Part shown: positions 1 to 12,200 of the stretch, piece by piece | Layout: every line of letters starts with the position of its first letter | How positions within the stretch are numbered: the first letter of the stretch is position 1 | From: Owenia fusiformis | Taxonomy: Eukaryota; Annelida; Polychaeta; Sabellida; Oweniidae | Assembly (NCBI GenBank): GCA_903813345.2 | Contig: CAIIXF020000003.1 | Location: 8,147,815-8,211,814, forward strand | Reading direction: 5' to 3' | DNA: 64,000 bases | Position numbers and translations under genes: made by a program | The notes under the pieces: generated by a model | What the model was told of the DNA's origin: nothing | The model's input: only the letters and a program-made list of their open reading frames with translations | Databases searched by the model: none

Positions 1-960
1 TTTAAAGCAAAAATACATCCACGTGAGAGCAGTGCAAAGAGTTACTTTCCAATATTACTAGAACGGGTGTTTAACAAGGCTCTGCATTAGGCCCTGTATC
101 ATTTTAAAAGCATTGACTGAATGTGCTCATCATTATTTATTTAAAAAAGAGAGTCACATATTTGATTGATAATGAATGCGAATCCATCAAACTCCAAAAC
201 ATCCTGCAGAAATATATTGCTAGATACTTAAAATAAAAATATCTGTTACTTCACAAGGTAAGGTCAACTTCTAGGTTGCAGACAATTGAATTACACCACA
301 AAGTGAAGAAATAAGCAAATGGACTAAGAGGTGTAGCGCTGAATAGTCTCAGCAGTGCAATAAATAGTGTGACTTGTGTTGGAAAGCATTGATCTTCCTC
401 ATAGAGGAGCATATTAAGTCTATTCGGCTGTTTGCAAAATATTTTCTATCAAACTCATGTTTACACAGTCAATTTCGTCGCTGACTATTTTTGAAGCATG
501 AGTAAATTATTTCCGCATTTTTACCACCACTCTGTAAGATTTGTCATTTTGAATAAACATCAGTTAAGAAATAGGTATAGAAACCAGCCATAATTTGTAG
601 CTTTAGTAATTATTTCCGCATTTTTACCATCACTCTGTTTTGTCACTAAATGTACTTTATAAGATTTGGCATTTTAAAAAGTACTGGATGAGAATTAGTT
701 GAGAATGGTGATGACTTGGCTATCATTTTTAAAATTATTCTTGACGTGTATTGTAATGACTCCATTATGAATGAAATATCCCTCTCGAAATATGATATTG
801 GCAATTATTCGATGGGCACACCAACCTTTTTTTCAGGGGCCTTTTTACAGAGACAGAGACCACACTTCATATTTTTGAATAAGTGTTACATAAAAATCTG
901 AAAATGTACATCAAATTAAATTAATTACATAATGTACAAAGGTTTAAAGTATAAAAAAGA
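1..960. other. Intergenic, no gene seen
   Basis: No credible coding exon is visible. A short direct repeat containing atttccgcatttttacc occurs near 508-540 and again near 609-640. The stretch around 740-810 (tgtaatgactccattatgaatg) resembles 63467-63540 near the other end of the window, so it belongs to a dispersed repeat. Confidence 0.5.
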
Positions 961-964
961 GATT

Positions 965-1232
965 CAACATAGTTCATCCTCCTAAGCAGGTGTCCAGAAT
1001 CCGTACCTCCTTCTTCCCCCTGCTATAAGCAGTTAGCATTTCCCCGATTAAGAACTCGCAATTTGATTGGCTGTCGCAACACTGCGACTGCAATCATGTA
1101 TACGTCATCGGTGCATAATTAGATCACGTGATTCAGTTTAATCGGGCGCGTCCAACTTGGTTATAGCAGGGGGTAAAAAGAAAGAAGATATTCTGGATTT
1201 TGAAGCCCTGTGATCGGAGGATGACATAGTTG
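965..1232. repeat. Small foldback (MITE-like) element
   Basis: The ends are imperfect inverted copies: aacatagttcatcctcc on the left against ggaggatgacatagtt on the right. Inside them ccccctgctataa on the left pairs with ttatagcaggggg on the right. There is no coding capacity. The motif ctgctataagcagttagc recurs near 30190, so the family is dispersed. Confidence 0.6.
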
Positions 1233-1467
1233 GGAAGCAAGGAACGAGAGGTATTCGAAATCCACTGGAGGAATAAAGGATTCGGAAATTCAAGTTACGT
1301 ACTGTTATAAATGAACATACAAGAGAGCTTTCGATATAAGTTAATTGGAATACGTGTACGTAAACCTGTACTTACTTACAACAAGTCAGGTAAAACACCG
1401 GGGTGGAACTCTGAAAACGAAGAAAGGATGATTTCATCCTTCAAATCCCAACAAAATATTCGACAAG

Positions 1468-1991
1468 CAGGGTGAGCCAAAAAGGTAACCCAAACAAATG
1501 CATGTTAATAACTCAGTCATTCAGCATGGGTTTAAAATCATATTTGACACAATTAAATCTTGTTCAATGTTCTTTCATTCAACAAAGTGTCATTGATCTA
1601 TCCCTAGTCATGATTTTATGGTCATTTACAAAACATGGCCAAAATGACGAAATGTGCCTCACTGACGATTGGGCCTATTTTCTACACTAACAACCCTTGA
1701 AACATTAAAATAAGAGATGAAGAAAGTTGAGCCATAACAGAAGATGTATTTTCTCATGTTGTGAACAACTACATCCGATACCTTCAAGTTGGCCTCCAGA
1801 CATGACGCCCATAGTTTATGGCATGTTTTGTAAAGTGGCCATAAAATTGTTACCACTAGGAATAGACCACTGGAACTCAGAAGAATGACAATATATTGGA
1901 CAATGCCTAATTGTGCCAAATATGACACTAAAACCATGCAAGGTGACTGGTTTGTTATGATTTTTCTAGGTTACCTTTTTGGCTCACCCTG
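1468..1991. repeat. 524 bp element with terminal inverted repeats
   Basis: It begins cagggtgagccaaaaaggt and ends with the inverse, acctttttggctcaccctg. Open frames inside (1472-1690 plus, 1659-1937 minus) are chance readings across the arms. The cagggtg start is shared with the element at 26737-27254, and such ends are common in non-autonomous Tc1/mariner-like elements. The superfamily is an inference. Confidence 0.65.
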
Positions 1992-2002
1992 TATGTAGTT
2001 CC

Positions 2003-2200
2003 TGAGTTCCGGTGTGAAAGAAACTATGGTCCCCTGGGGATTATAGTCCCCTTTCGTCACGGCCTTTACTGGCCCTGACTGTGTATAAATAATAAGGAAA
2101 ATAATTGAAATTAGGTCACCATATAAATCAATAGAGAGTAGGACCAAAATTTGATTTTTCTTTCATACTACTAAGGTGTTTTGGTCTTATTCAAATGGTC
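2003..2200 (-). repeat. Dispersed repeat, inverted copy of 10545-10705
   Basis: This stretch (ccggtgtgaaagaaact then taggaccaaaatttgat) matches the reverse complement of 10545-10705 with scattered differences. A fragment of the same motif (ccggtgtgaaagaaat) appears near 35562. No coding capacity. Confidence 0.55.
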
Positions 2201-3160
2201 CCGATTTTAGCCATTTTACAAAACTTTAGAGGCAAATTTGAATGCATCAGGTGAAGTTATTCTGACTACACGCTCACAGATATCTTAAGTAACGGCTAAC
2301 ATCTTTCTTCTAAACTCTTGTTTCTACTTACCAGAAGATAGCTGGGGGTCCATAATGAATGATACATGAATTTAAACCAAATTCTGGATAGCTGATTTAT
2401 TATCGTTTGTTATCGCTTTTGACTTACCCTGTAGAAATACTCCCCAGGGACTTAAGATAAGTTATTAGAGTATTCTTCATATATAAACAAATACAGCCTC
2501 AAATGATTTAGATCTCGCATCATACTTTCACTGTACCACATGCAATTAATCTCGACATTTTTACTAGATCGGTATATATTTATAGTGATCGTGTAACATG
2601 GAATATACAATTAACAAACACACGATGATACTAAAACTTTCTTTCAAAGTTCATGAATTTGCAATCCTTGAAATGCAGAATATACAGCATTCGTTGTTAA
2701 ACACACGGGTGTTTCTATTTTGTTGAAACCAATAATAATGAGTAACTTTGAGTAAATGTTTATACAGTAGTACAGGGCTTAATACCGAACCTTGCTGATC
2801 ATCCATTTTGGTAGAACAATAATGGCAAGTACTCACTGTGCCACCTGTTACTCTCTTCATGCGAATATAATTGCTTTAGAATTACAATACATTGTCGATA
2901 CAAATATTATACCAAAATGTCTTAAAAATCTCCATATACTGGCGGTCATCTATGATTCTCCGGATCAATTGCTACCTTGCGTCATATATTTTCAACTGCC
3001 TTTAGCTACACTTGTACCAGATTTGGTGCTTATACCAAAAAACAATTATCGGGGAATTTTTTCAAGTGATCCCGTATAACTTTTTCAAGTGATTCAGCAA
3101 GAACTGAAGAAGTATATGTAAACAGCATCTGCATAGATAGAAGAGTAGCAGGCTGGTAAC
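2201..3160. other. 5' flank of the alcohol dehydrogenase gene
   Basis: No exon or element could be recognised. The last 60 bases before the ATG at 3161 are presumably 5' UTR. No clear TATA box or initiator stands out, so the transcription start is not called. Confidence 0.35.
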
Positions 3161-3256
3161 ATGTACAAGTGTTTGGAGGTCCAGGTTCCTGCCGAGCCAC
3201 CAAAGCTGGTAGAGAAACCGATTCCAGCCCCACCCGCCAAGGGACTGGTTATTAAA
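3161..3256 (+). CDS. ADH exon 1 (residues 1-32)
   Basis: Starts MYKCLEVQVPAEPPK and ends in phase 0 at the donor gtaagt (3257). It is the N-terminal beta strand of the GroES-like catalytic fold. Confidence 0.85.
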
Positions 3257-6200
3257 GTAAGTTGCTGTTTATTAAATAACTTAACTTAATGTATTAAGAT
3301 AATAATATTAACTAGTATCCTGTGCAATTAGCAGGTACCTACCATGCCACGCCTTCTTGTCCTTAAAAGGTACATTATGTATATATCTATCAGATTTATT
3401 TTCATTTTCTGGCAAACAAAATACTATGTGTTGTTAGCTCACATGGTGAGCTTTTGCAATCGCTCACTTGTCCGTCTGTCTGTCTGTCTGTCTGTCCGTC
3501 AACAATAGTGGCACGTTTTAAAACCTCTGTCGATAGGATTCCTGTTTTAAGTTATTTCTGCTCAACATCAATACAGAAAACTCCCCTATGACTCCTGGTT
3601 CAAAAGCTCGCCTATTTTCAAAATGGCCGCCATTTTTGTCTCGCGAAATTCACTTTTGACTGGCACGTTTTAAAACCTCTGTCGATAGGATTCCTGTTTT
3701 AAGTTATTTCTGTTCAACATCAATACAGAAAACTCCCCTATGACTCCTGGTTCAAAAGCTCGCCTATTTTCAAAATGGCCACCATTTTTGTCTCGCGAAA
3801 TTCACTTTTGACCCATTTCCTAGCTTTACAAATAATTTCAGGTGTCCTACATTGTAAAAATCTGTGTCATTGTAAAGAGTAGATATATGAACTAATTTTG
3901 TTACAAAAAATCAGCGAAACATTATATCTATTTTTTTATTTTCAGCCATTTTAGTTAACATTGATTTGTCCATCTGACTTGTGAAATCCACTTTTCCGTC
4001 AACAACAGTGGCACGTTTTAAAACCTCTGTCGATAGGATTCCTGTTTTAAGTTATTTCTGTTCAACATCAATACAGAAAGCTCCCCTATGACTCCTGGCT
4101 CAAAAGCTCGCCTATTTTCAAAATGGCCACCATTTTTGTCTCGCGAAATTCACTTTTGACCTATTTCCTAGCTTTACAAATAATTTCAAGTGTCCTACAT
4201 TGTTAAAATCCATGTCAATGTAAAGAGTAGATGTATGAAATAATTTTGTTACGAAAAATCAGCAAAAAATTATATCCATTTTTTTTATTTTCAGCCATTT
4301 TAGTTAACATTGATTTGTCCATCTGTCTCCCAAAATCCACTTTTGGACCATTTGCCTTAAACCCTCTGTCGATAGGATTCCTGTTTTAAGTTAATTTTGT
4401 TCAACATCAATACAAAAAAACTCTCCTATGACTCTTGGTTCAAAAGCTCGCCTATTTTCAAAATGGTCACCATTCTTGTCTCGCGAAATTCACTTTTGGC
4501 CCATTTCCTAGCTTTACAGATAATTTCAGCTGTCCTGCATTGTAAAAAGCCATGTCACTGTAAAGAATAGTTGTATGAAATAATTTTGATACAAAAAATC
4601 GGCAAAATATTAAATCAGTTTTTTTTTTCAGCCATTTTAGTTAACATTGATTCGTCCATCTGTCTCTCAGTCAGTCCAAAAAAGTGGCAAGTTTTAAACC
4701 TCTGTCAACACTTTTTAAATCCTCTGAAGATAGGATTCCCGATTTAAAATAATTTTGTTCAACATCAATAAAGAAAAAAAACCTGTGACTCCTGCTTCAA
4801 AATCTCGCCTAATTTCAAAATGGCCACCATTTTTGTCTCGGGAAATTCACTTTTGGCCCATTTCCTAGCTTTACAAATAAGTTCAGGTGTCCTGCATTGT
4901 AAAAAGCCATGTCTTTGTAAAGAGTAGTTGTATGAAATAATTTTGTCACAAAAAATCTGCAAAAAATTATACCCGTCTTTTTTATTTTCACTTTTGAGCA
5001 ACACCATGTGAGCCCAGTACCCACGGTACTAATTTTTTTTATTGAAATGGCAAAAATACACCGAAAGTCTCTCCTATATTACTTTCGACCTCATTTGACC
5101 TACTTTTTGAAAAATTTAATTCTACTTCCTCGAGAGTTTTGAATGATCTATAATATGGTACATGTACCTTAGATTTTACTGCATCCCTTTTGGAAATGCC
5201 TACCCCGCCCATGGAAAAATACGTTGCCAGCATTAGGGTCAAATAACCTAACAAGTTAAAGTTCTTACTTGAATTTTCCAACAATAAGAAATTGTTACTG
5301 AACATGTAATAATAGGTTAATCACTGAACATACGTTTTTTTATTATACAGACCGGGGCAGCCGGAATGTGCCACTCTGATATAGCAATAGGTGATGACTA
5401 TTTAAAGTTAGGTGATTCCATAGAGGATAACTCACTAAGTCAGTTTGACTCTGGCTTTAAATGCCCAACAGTTATGGGTAAGTGGGTCATTCACTTTCTC
5501 AACTAGAACTAATATTTTGCACTTATATATTCGTAGATTTTCTGGACTGTCAACATCTTGAACAAATATGAAAGCACGATGTTGATGATGAATATCCAAG
5601 ATCCAGCAATATTTCAAATGTTATACATTTTAAGCTAAAAGAATTTATATTAAATTCTATTTTAGGTCACGAGATTGCTGGGACAGTATATAGCATTGGA
5701 AAGGAACAATGTGCAGGTAAATAAAACAACATATGAACAAATATGTGTTCTCTATTTTGTTTTTCTGAACAAAATGCAGTACATATCCAGAAATGAATAC
5801 AGAAAGTCAGACATTGGCTTATCTTCTAATTGCCCCATTTTTGAGATTGCTTATCATCGCTAGCATCGTTACCCGTGAAACTAATACTCCTCTCCTACCA
5901 TTCACTATTAGAGATTTTACATTTTGGCATGCCAACCTAAGGTCCTTACCATGGCATGGGTGCACTAAGGTCCTATCACTTTTGGAAGAGTTTATTTTCA
6001 TTCAAAAGGTAGTATAGGAGTCGATATATTTTATAAGCACAACATTTGAATACACACTCAGTGGAGTCAGTTACTTGAATAAAACCTAGACATTGCAAAT
6101 CTATATAGTAATGTATAAGTATAGTATATAATTTATCAATTGTGCAAAAGACGCCATGCAGAACAGTTCTAGTGATAAAGACAATCTTCCCATTACAAAC

Positions 6201-9200
6201 CAAAGGCTTTACCAAAATGCCCAAAAAATCACTATTGATTTTTCTATTATTGCAGACATTTATGGTTAGTTTATTGACTAAATTTCACAAACAGGCACAA
6301 TTCTAAAAAATCTTACTTGGAAATACAAATTAAGGTGCTATGGAAGTTAACAGGAAATGACAAAACAAAAAATGTCAAAACCATGCTGGATTTTGAAAAT
6401 TTTTTGAATCAAGATAACAGAGTTCTGTTTGGACCTCCAGTCAGTTTAATTAGTTCCACATATCATTTACATGACTGGGAACACAAGGAAAATGGTCAGA
6501 ATGACCATAAACATGATGAAATAACATTTTCAGCCCTGAAAATGTGACTGAAAAATAGCTAAGAGTAGGTCCTCAGGAAAGGTCACTGAAGAGAATCTTT
6601 TGACTTTTTCAGAAAATGTGCCCAATATATTACTCTAAATGATACAATTTAAAAAAAATTCATATCATTCTGAGAAAAAGAAAAAAAAGAAAAAAAACTG
6701 AATTTAAAATCGATCTATTTTCCTTTTAACTACAGCAATTATTGTTTCAGACAATTTTTTAAAATTTCAAAGATTGTATCATTTAGAGCAATATATTAGA
6801 CACATTTTCTGAAAAAATCAAGAGATTCTGTTCATTGACCTTTCCTGAGCACCTACCTTTAGCTATTTTCAGTCACATTTTCAGAGGGCTGAAAAGGTTA
6901 TTTCATCATGTTTATGGTCATTCTGACCATTTTCCTTGTGTTCCCGGTCATGTAAATATATTGAACTAGTTAAACTGACTGTAGGTCCAAACAGAACTCT
7001 GTTATCTTGGTTCAAAAATTTCAGAATCCAGCATGGTTTTGACATTTTTTGTTTTGTCATTTCTGTTAACTTACATAGCACCTTAAATTAAAAAAATTAA
7101 AATGTGTTGCATGAAACACATTGATTAATTTTTTCATACAAACTGGAGAAAGTATATAATCTGGGTTCTCCGCTTGTACTTTGTTCTTTCTTCTTCTTCT
7201 TCTTCTTGTACTTTCTCCTGCATGTATGAACAAATATTTTGTGTCCATTCTCCAACATGCATAAGCCAGTAAGCAAATGATTTGTACTTTCTCCATTGTG
7301 CATGAACCAAAACGTTGTTCATTTTCTTCCGTGTTTTCAATATTTTGTTAATTAATCAATGTGTCAGAACGAATAAAATGTACCTAAACCAGTGAGTATG
7401 AACGAATTTAATGTACTACAATATCTATAATGTGTATGAAGAGACATTACGCTCTTTCTCCAGTATGGACATGTATATGAACCAACACGCCTGTGTATAT
7501 ACTTTCTCCAGTATGTATGAACAAATATCATGTACTCCATTGTTTATGAACACATATTTTGTATGAACAAATACTATGTACTTTCTCCATTGTGTATGAA
7601 CGTACAGAGTATTGGTTAAATAACTAGTGAAAGTACATAATATTTGCTCATACACACTGGAGAAAGTACATGATATTTGTCAATACACACAGTTAAAATT
7701 TATTGTTTCATATATACACTGGAAAAATATAAATAGTAGTCCATACACACATACACGGAAAGTAAATAAAACAATAAAATATTGGTTTAGGCACATGGGA
7801 AATTAACCTAGTTTCGATTCATACATACTGGAGAAAGTATACATAGAGGAGTGTGACTCAGAAAATGTGACACAAAAACAGTTAAAAGTTGGACTTTTAG
7901 AAAGGTCGCCAGACAGAATCTATTGCATTTTTGAGAAAGTGTGCCAAATATATTATTTGAAATTATAGAAGCTTTTGAAAATTTGAATTCATTCCTAAAA
8001 ATAGAAAAAATGAGAAAACTGCTTTAGAAAGCAATCCATTCTCTTTTTATGATCACAATTTTTGTTTCAGACAACTTTTCAAAATTTCAAAGGTCCTATG
8101 ACATGTATGATTTATAGTAATATATTGGGCACATTTTCTGAGAAGTCTTTCACATGATGTTTAGGGTCATTCATTCATACAAGCTAGAGAGAGTATGAGA
8201 ATATTGATTAATCCAATCTGAGTAATATGATAGATAGTTGGTTCCTCAAAAAGAGAGGTTTACTTAGATTTTGAATATCAAATAGATTTGGATCAAGTGT
8301 TATAAAGAATCTGATCTTCTTAACTTACTTAACTTCGAGCATGCAGATAAATATTCAATGGATTTACATAAAATGCAGAGTTCCTGTGACAATGGCATTT
8401 ATTTTTAATGATCAAGAAAGTACTTTGCACCCTCCCGCCAAGTTAGGAAGAAGCCAGAGCTTTCATTCTGGTACACATCGCATCTAGAAACATGTCTGTG
8501 TCTATCAAATAAGAAGAGAGGGTCAAGGTATTCCATGATGGAGCATTTTGGAAACCCTTCTTAGAAATTGCTATGCTGAAAATGGGCTATTGGTATACAC
8601 TGTGTACAAGTAATGCAGATTGCTCCGATTTTCACTACGGTGCCATGCCGATTGAGTATTTTGTTCAAAATTGAATACAATATTGAACAAACGGAGCAAA
8701 TGTGACCCAGGCATCAGTGTAGTATGAATTTATTTTGTTAGGATGCCAGTCAGAGCTCTTGATGCAAGTACTAAGTTTGCAAACATGCATGTCAACCATG
8801 GCCAATTAGAAAAGTGCACCCCTTCTATATGATAATATAAACCCTTCCTACACCTTGATTTAGCTTTGGATCACTATGCTATCACTATGTGGCGGAAATG
8901 CATTCTGATTGGATATAAATGATCACATGACTTAGTTCACCAAGGTATCAGGAGATGGCATGCCAAAATGTAAAATCTCTATTAGGGCCTGCTACTCTGA
9001 GTACAGAGTATTGTATTACAGCATGCTAGCAGCATAGAGGCTGGATGATTTTGAGGTTATACATAGTGGCACTGTAACTCAATAACTTGTGTCCCTGATT
9101 CTGAATAAATGTAATAAAGAATGCCTATAGTTTAAGTTAAGTTTTACATGAGACCTAATTCTATCACAGTAACTTCCTTCACATGTTCGATCGCCAGTAA

Positions 9201-12200
9201 ACATTCACACAAAATGACAGAATTTGGGAAAAGAAAAAGGAAAGCTCCAGAAATGTATAGGGATTGGAAGGTCATGGGCTAACAGTGCAAGATCTTAACG
9301 TTTTGTATTTTACTTTATAGCTAGAATAATGGGTGCATTTGACTTTTTAACCAAAATTGATGTTTGATGCACTAAAAAGTTTTACTAAATGCTTTAGTTG
9401 TTTTTACGATTTATATAATAAATTCATAATGCACAAAAATCCCGGACCAAAATCAGCTGTTCTTCAGTCTGGTTTGTTTTGGTACACTTTGTATCTTAAT
9501 GTACTTAGTCTACTAAATTGATTTCAAGAACTGGTATACGTGAGATTTAATGCAGGATATTTCATACAGACTATAAACTACCACCTTTGATTAAAGTGTT
9601 ATGCTGATTTGCGCATTCCCTCACTTTCTTCAAGAAATAGAGAATAATTTCAAAATTACATGATGAGAAACACACTCGGACATGTGCCACAACATAGTAT
9701 ATATTCAGTCTTATTTATAATATATTTCACTCTGGAATTACGCACAATGATGGCTGTATTTTATTTACAAGTAGGCTACATCTTGTTAGAGGTGAAAACA
9801 TAGCATCAAGTTTCAATAGAGCAGCTTGGAGCACTTCTCATCCGTTGTGTTGACAGCTCTCCTACTACATTAGTCTATTACTGATAGAGAAAGTGGCCGC
9901 TCATTTCTGGATTTGACTTCGGTCCGTTACATTGCTTAAAAATAACTAGTTGAACCTAAAAATCAAAAATCTAGAGACTATTGTGAAATAATATATAGAA
10001 AAAATATTCGTATTGCTCACGAATGACATTTCTTTTTCTTAGTTTGCCTGTGAATTGGCTTAGAAAGTCTGTAACCTCTTATATTTTGATGCAATATTAT
10101 TGCACAATAGTCTTAAGATTTCTTATATTTTAGGCTGAGCTGGTTGTTTTGAAGTCACAAACTTTGTCTCACGATATACCTTTTGTTCTTCAGATAGTGA
10201 CACTTTCAAAGTCGGCGATCGTGTGGTGATCTATGCATTTCCAGGATGTCAAGATTGTCCGTTCTGCGCGGCAGGTAACCAACTGATGTGTCCAAAGCTA
10301 AATCCAAATAGTTTGGGGATAGGTAAAGACGGAGGGTAAGTATAGATCATTACCATTACTTGTTGGGTAATGAACACTCATAGGAAGTCATTTCTACATT
10401 CATTCTTAACAGCTTTTATTTTTATAGACGTTTAGATACAAATCGATAATAATGATACTTTCATCTATTTGTAACCATGTATATAATGGCGTCATGGTCA
10501 GAGAACAATGGAGACTGGTTAATGGCAATATACAAAGCAGGTGTAAAAGGGTAGGTGGTCCTATCAAATTTTGGTCCGACTCTCTATTGATTTATGTGGC
10601 GACCTAATTACAATTATTCTCCTTATTATTTAAACACAGTCGGGGCAAGAAAGGGCCGCAAGGAAAGGGGACCAAAATTTCTTTCACACCGGCTTTGAGA
10701 AGCTGCAGTATGAAGCTGGCTTCTGAAAACTGGCTTTTAGCTGCCAGTTCACACTAACATACTAGCATGATTGTATGACCTTTAAAGAGACTCTATTGAG
10801 ACTTCTCTGTGGCATTTTTTCTTTATTCCTTTTTGTTTTGAATTTTTAACACCATAACATTAACTAACTACTCAATATGCAACTTTTCACCACGTAGAAT
10901 TTTAAAATATTAAGTTTGAAAATTCCATTTTTATAATGGAGCTCAATGGGAAAAACTACATAATTTGAATTATATTCAAACGTAAGGGCGCGATTTTGAT
11001 AAAATTGACAGATATAATAAATATTGGTAAGACGAAATGTTTGATGAAAAATGAAGAAAATTCACCGTTCTGGTTACGCAAACTATAGAAAAATCTGAAA
11101 TAATCATAAAAACCTGTAAAAATAGATTGAAGGGGGTGATATTCATTTCTAATGTGCCTTTCACTACTACAGGGTAACCATAATTTTGGTACTGATTTGA
11201 TTTTTCAATGAAAATCATTTCTATAGTGTATAGTCAGTTTAAATAATACAATTGCTATATTTCTTTACTGAACAGTGCAATCATTTATTTATTTATCAGC
11301 AGTAATGCAAACTACATATTAAACAGTTAGTAAAATATTAAAATAATTCTATTAAAATTAAAGCATTGAGATGATACTTAAATAATTACATATTATATTG
11401 ATAGACATATTATATTATAAGATTTAAGTCAATGACTCAATGCATTGTAGATGATTAAATTTAACATATGTCCTGATTCTTGACTATGAACGAGGGTGGT
11501 AGTCCGAATTCAAAGCCTAGACTAGAAGACATAAGTGAATTGAAGCATCCATTATTCATTGAATCATGTGCTTTAATTCAATTTCACACATTGCAAAATC
11601 TTTTTTACAATTTCACTTAACAGAATGATATTTTTTCAAAGATATGTTGTACTTTTAGAATCATTTGCTTCAAAGAATTGAACTATAGCGGCCTTTACTC
11701 GTTATTTTACGATTTCTGCTGTAACTCGAAAAGTAGTCGAGCGATTTTGTTCATATTTGGTATATGAATACTATAAGCATGGCACACTGTGTAATGACTC
11801 TTCTGGTAGAAGGCGGCCATTTGAACGTATTTTACTAAAACACGAAAAGTAGTGGAGCGATTTTGTTCATATTTGGTATGTGAATACTATAAGCATTGCA
11901 CACTGTCTAATGACACTTTTGGTAGAAGGCAGCCATTTTGAAAAATGGCCGTCATGTTAACGTATTTTACTATAACTCGAAAAGTAGTAGAGCGATTTTG
12001 TTCATATTTGATGCGTGAATACTATAAGCGTGGCACACTGTCTAATGACACTTTTGGTATAAGGTGGCCATTTTGAAAAATGGCTGCCATTTTTGCTGTA
12101 TACTTTGTTTGTAAAAAAAATGCCAGCCATGGCTGTTCGATGGGATTTGCTACACTTTGGTGTTGCTGTTGTCTAGTTGAAGGATGGATGGACGGACAAA

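Larger units (their letters stand above)
5717..10193. other. ADH intron 3
   Basis: A 4.5 kb intron between gtaaat and ttgttcttcag. It contains the foldback element at 6331-7086, its relative at 7850-8180 and the motif array at 7120-7850. A perfect 26-base inverted pair lies at 5909-5934 and 8956-8981. The rest, 8181-10193, shows no exon. Confidence 0.8.
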
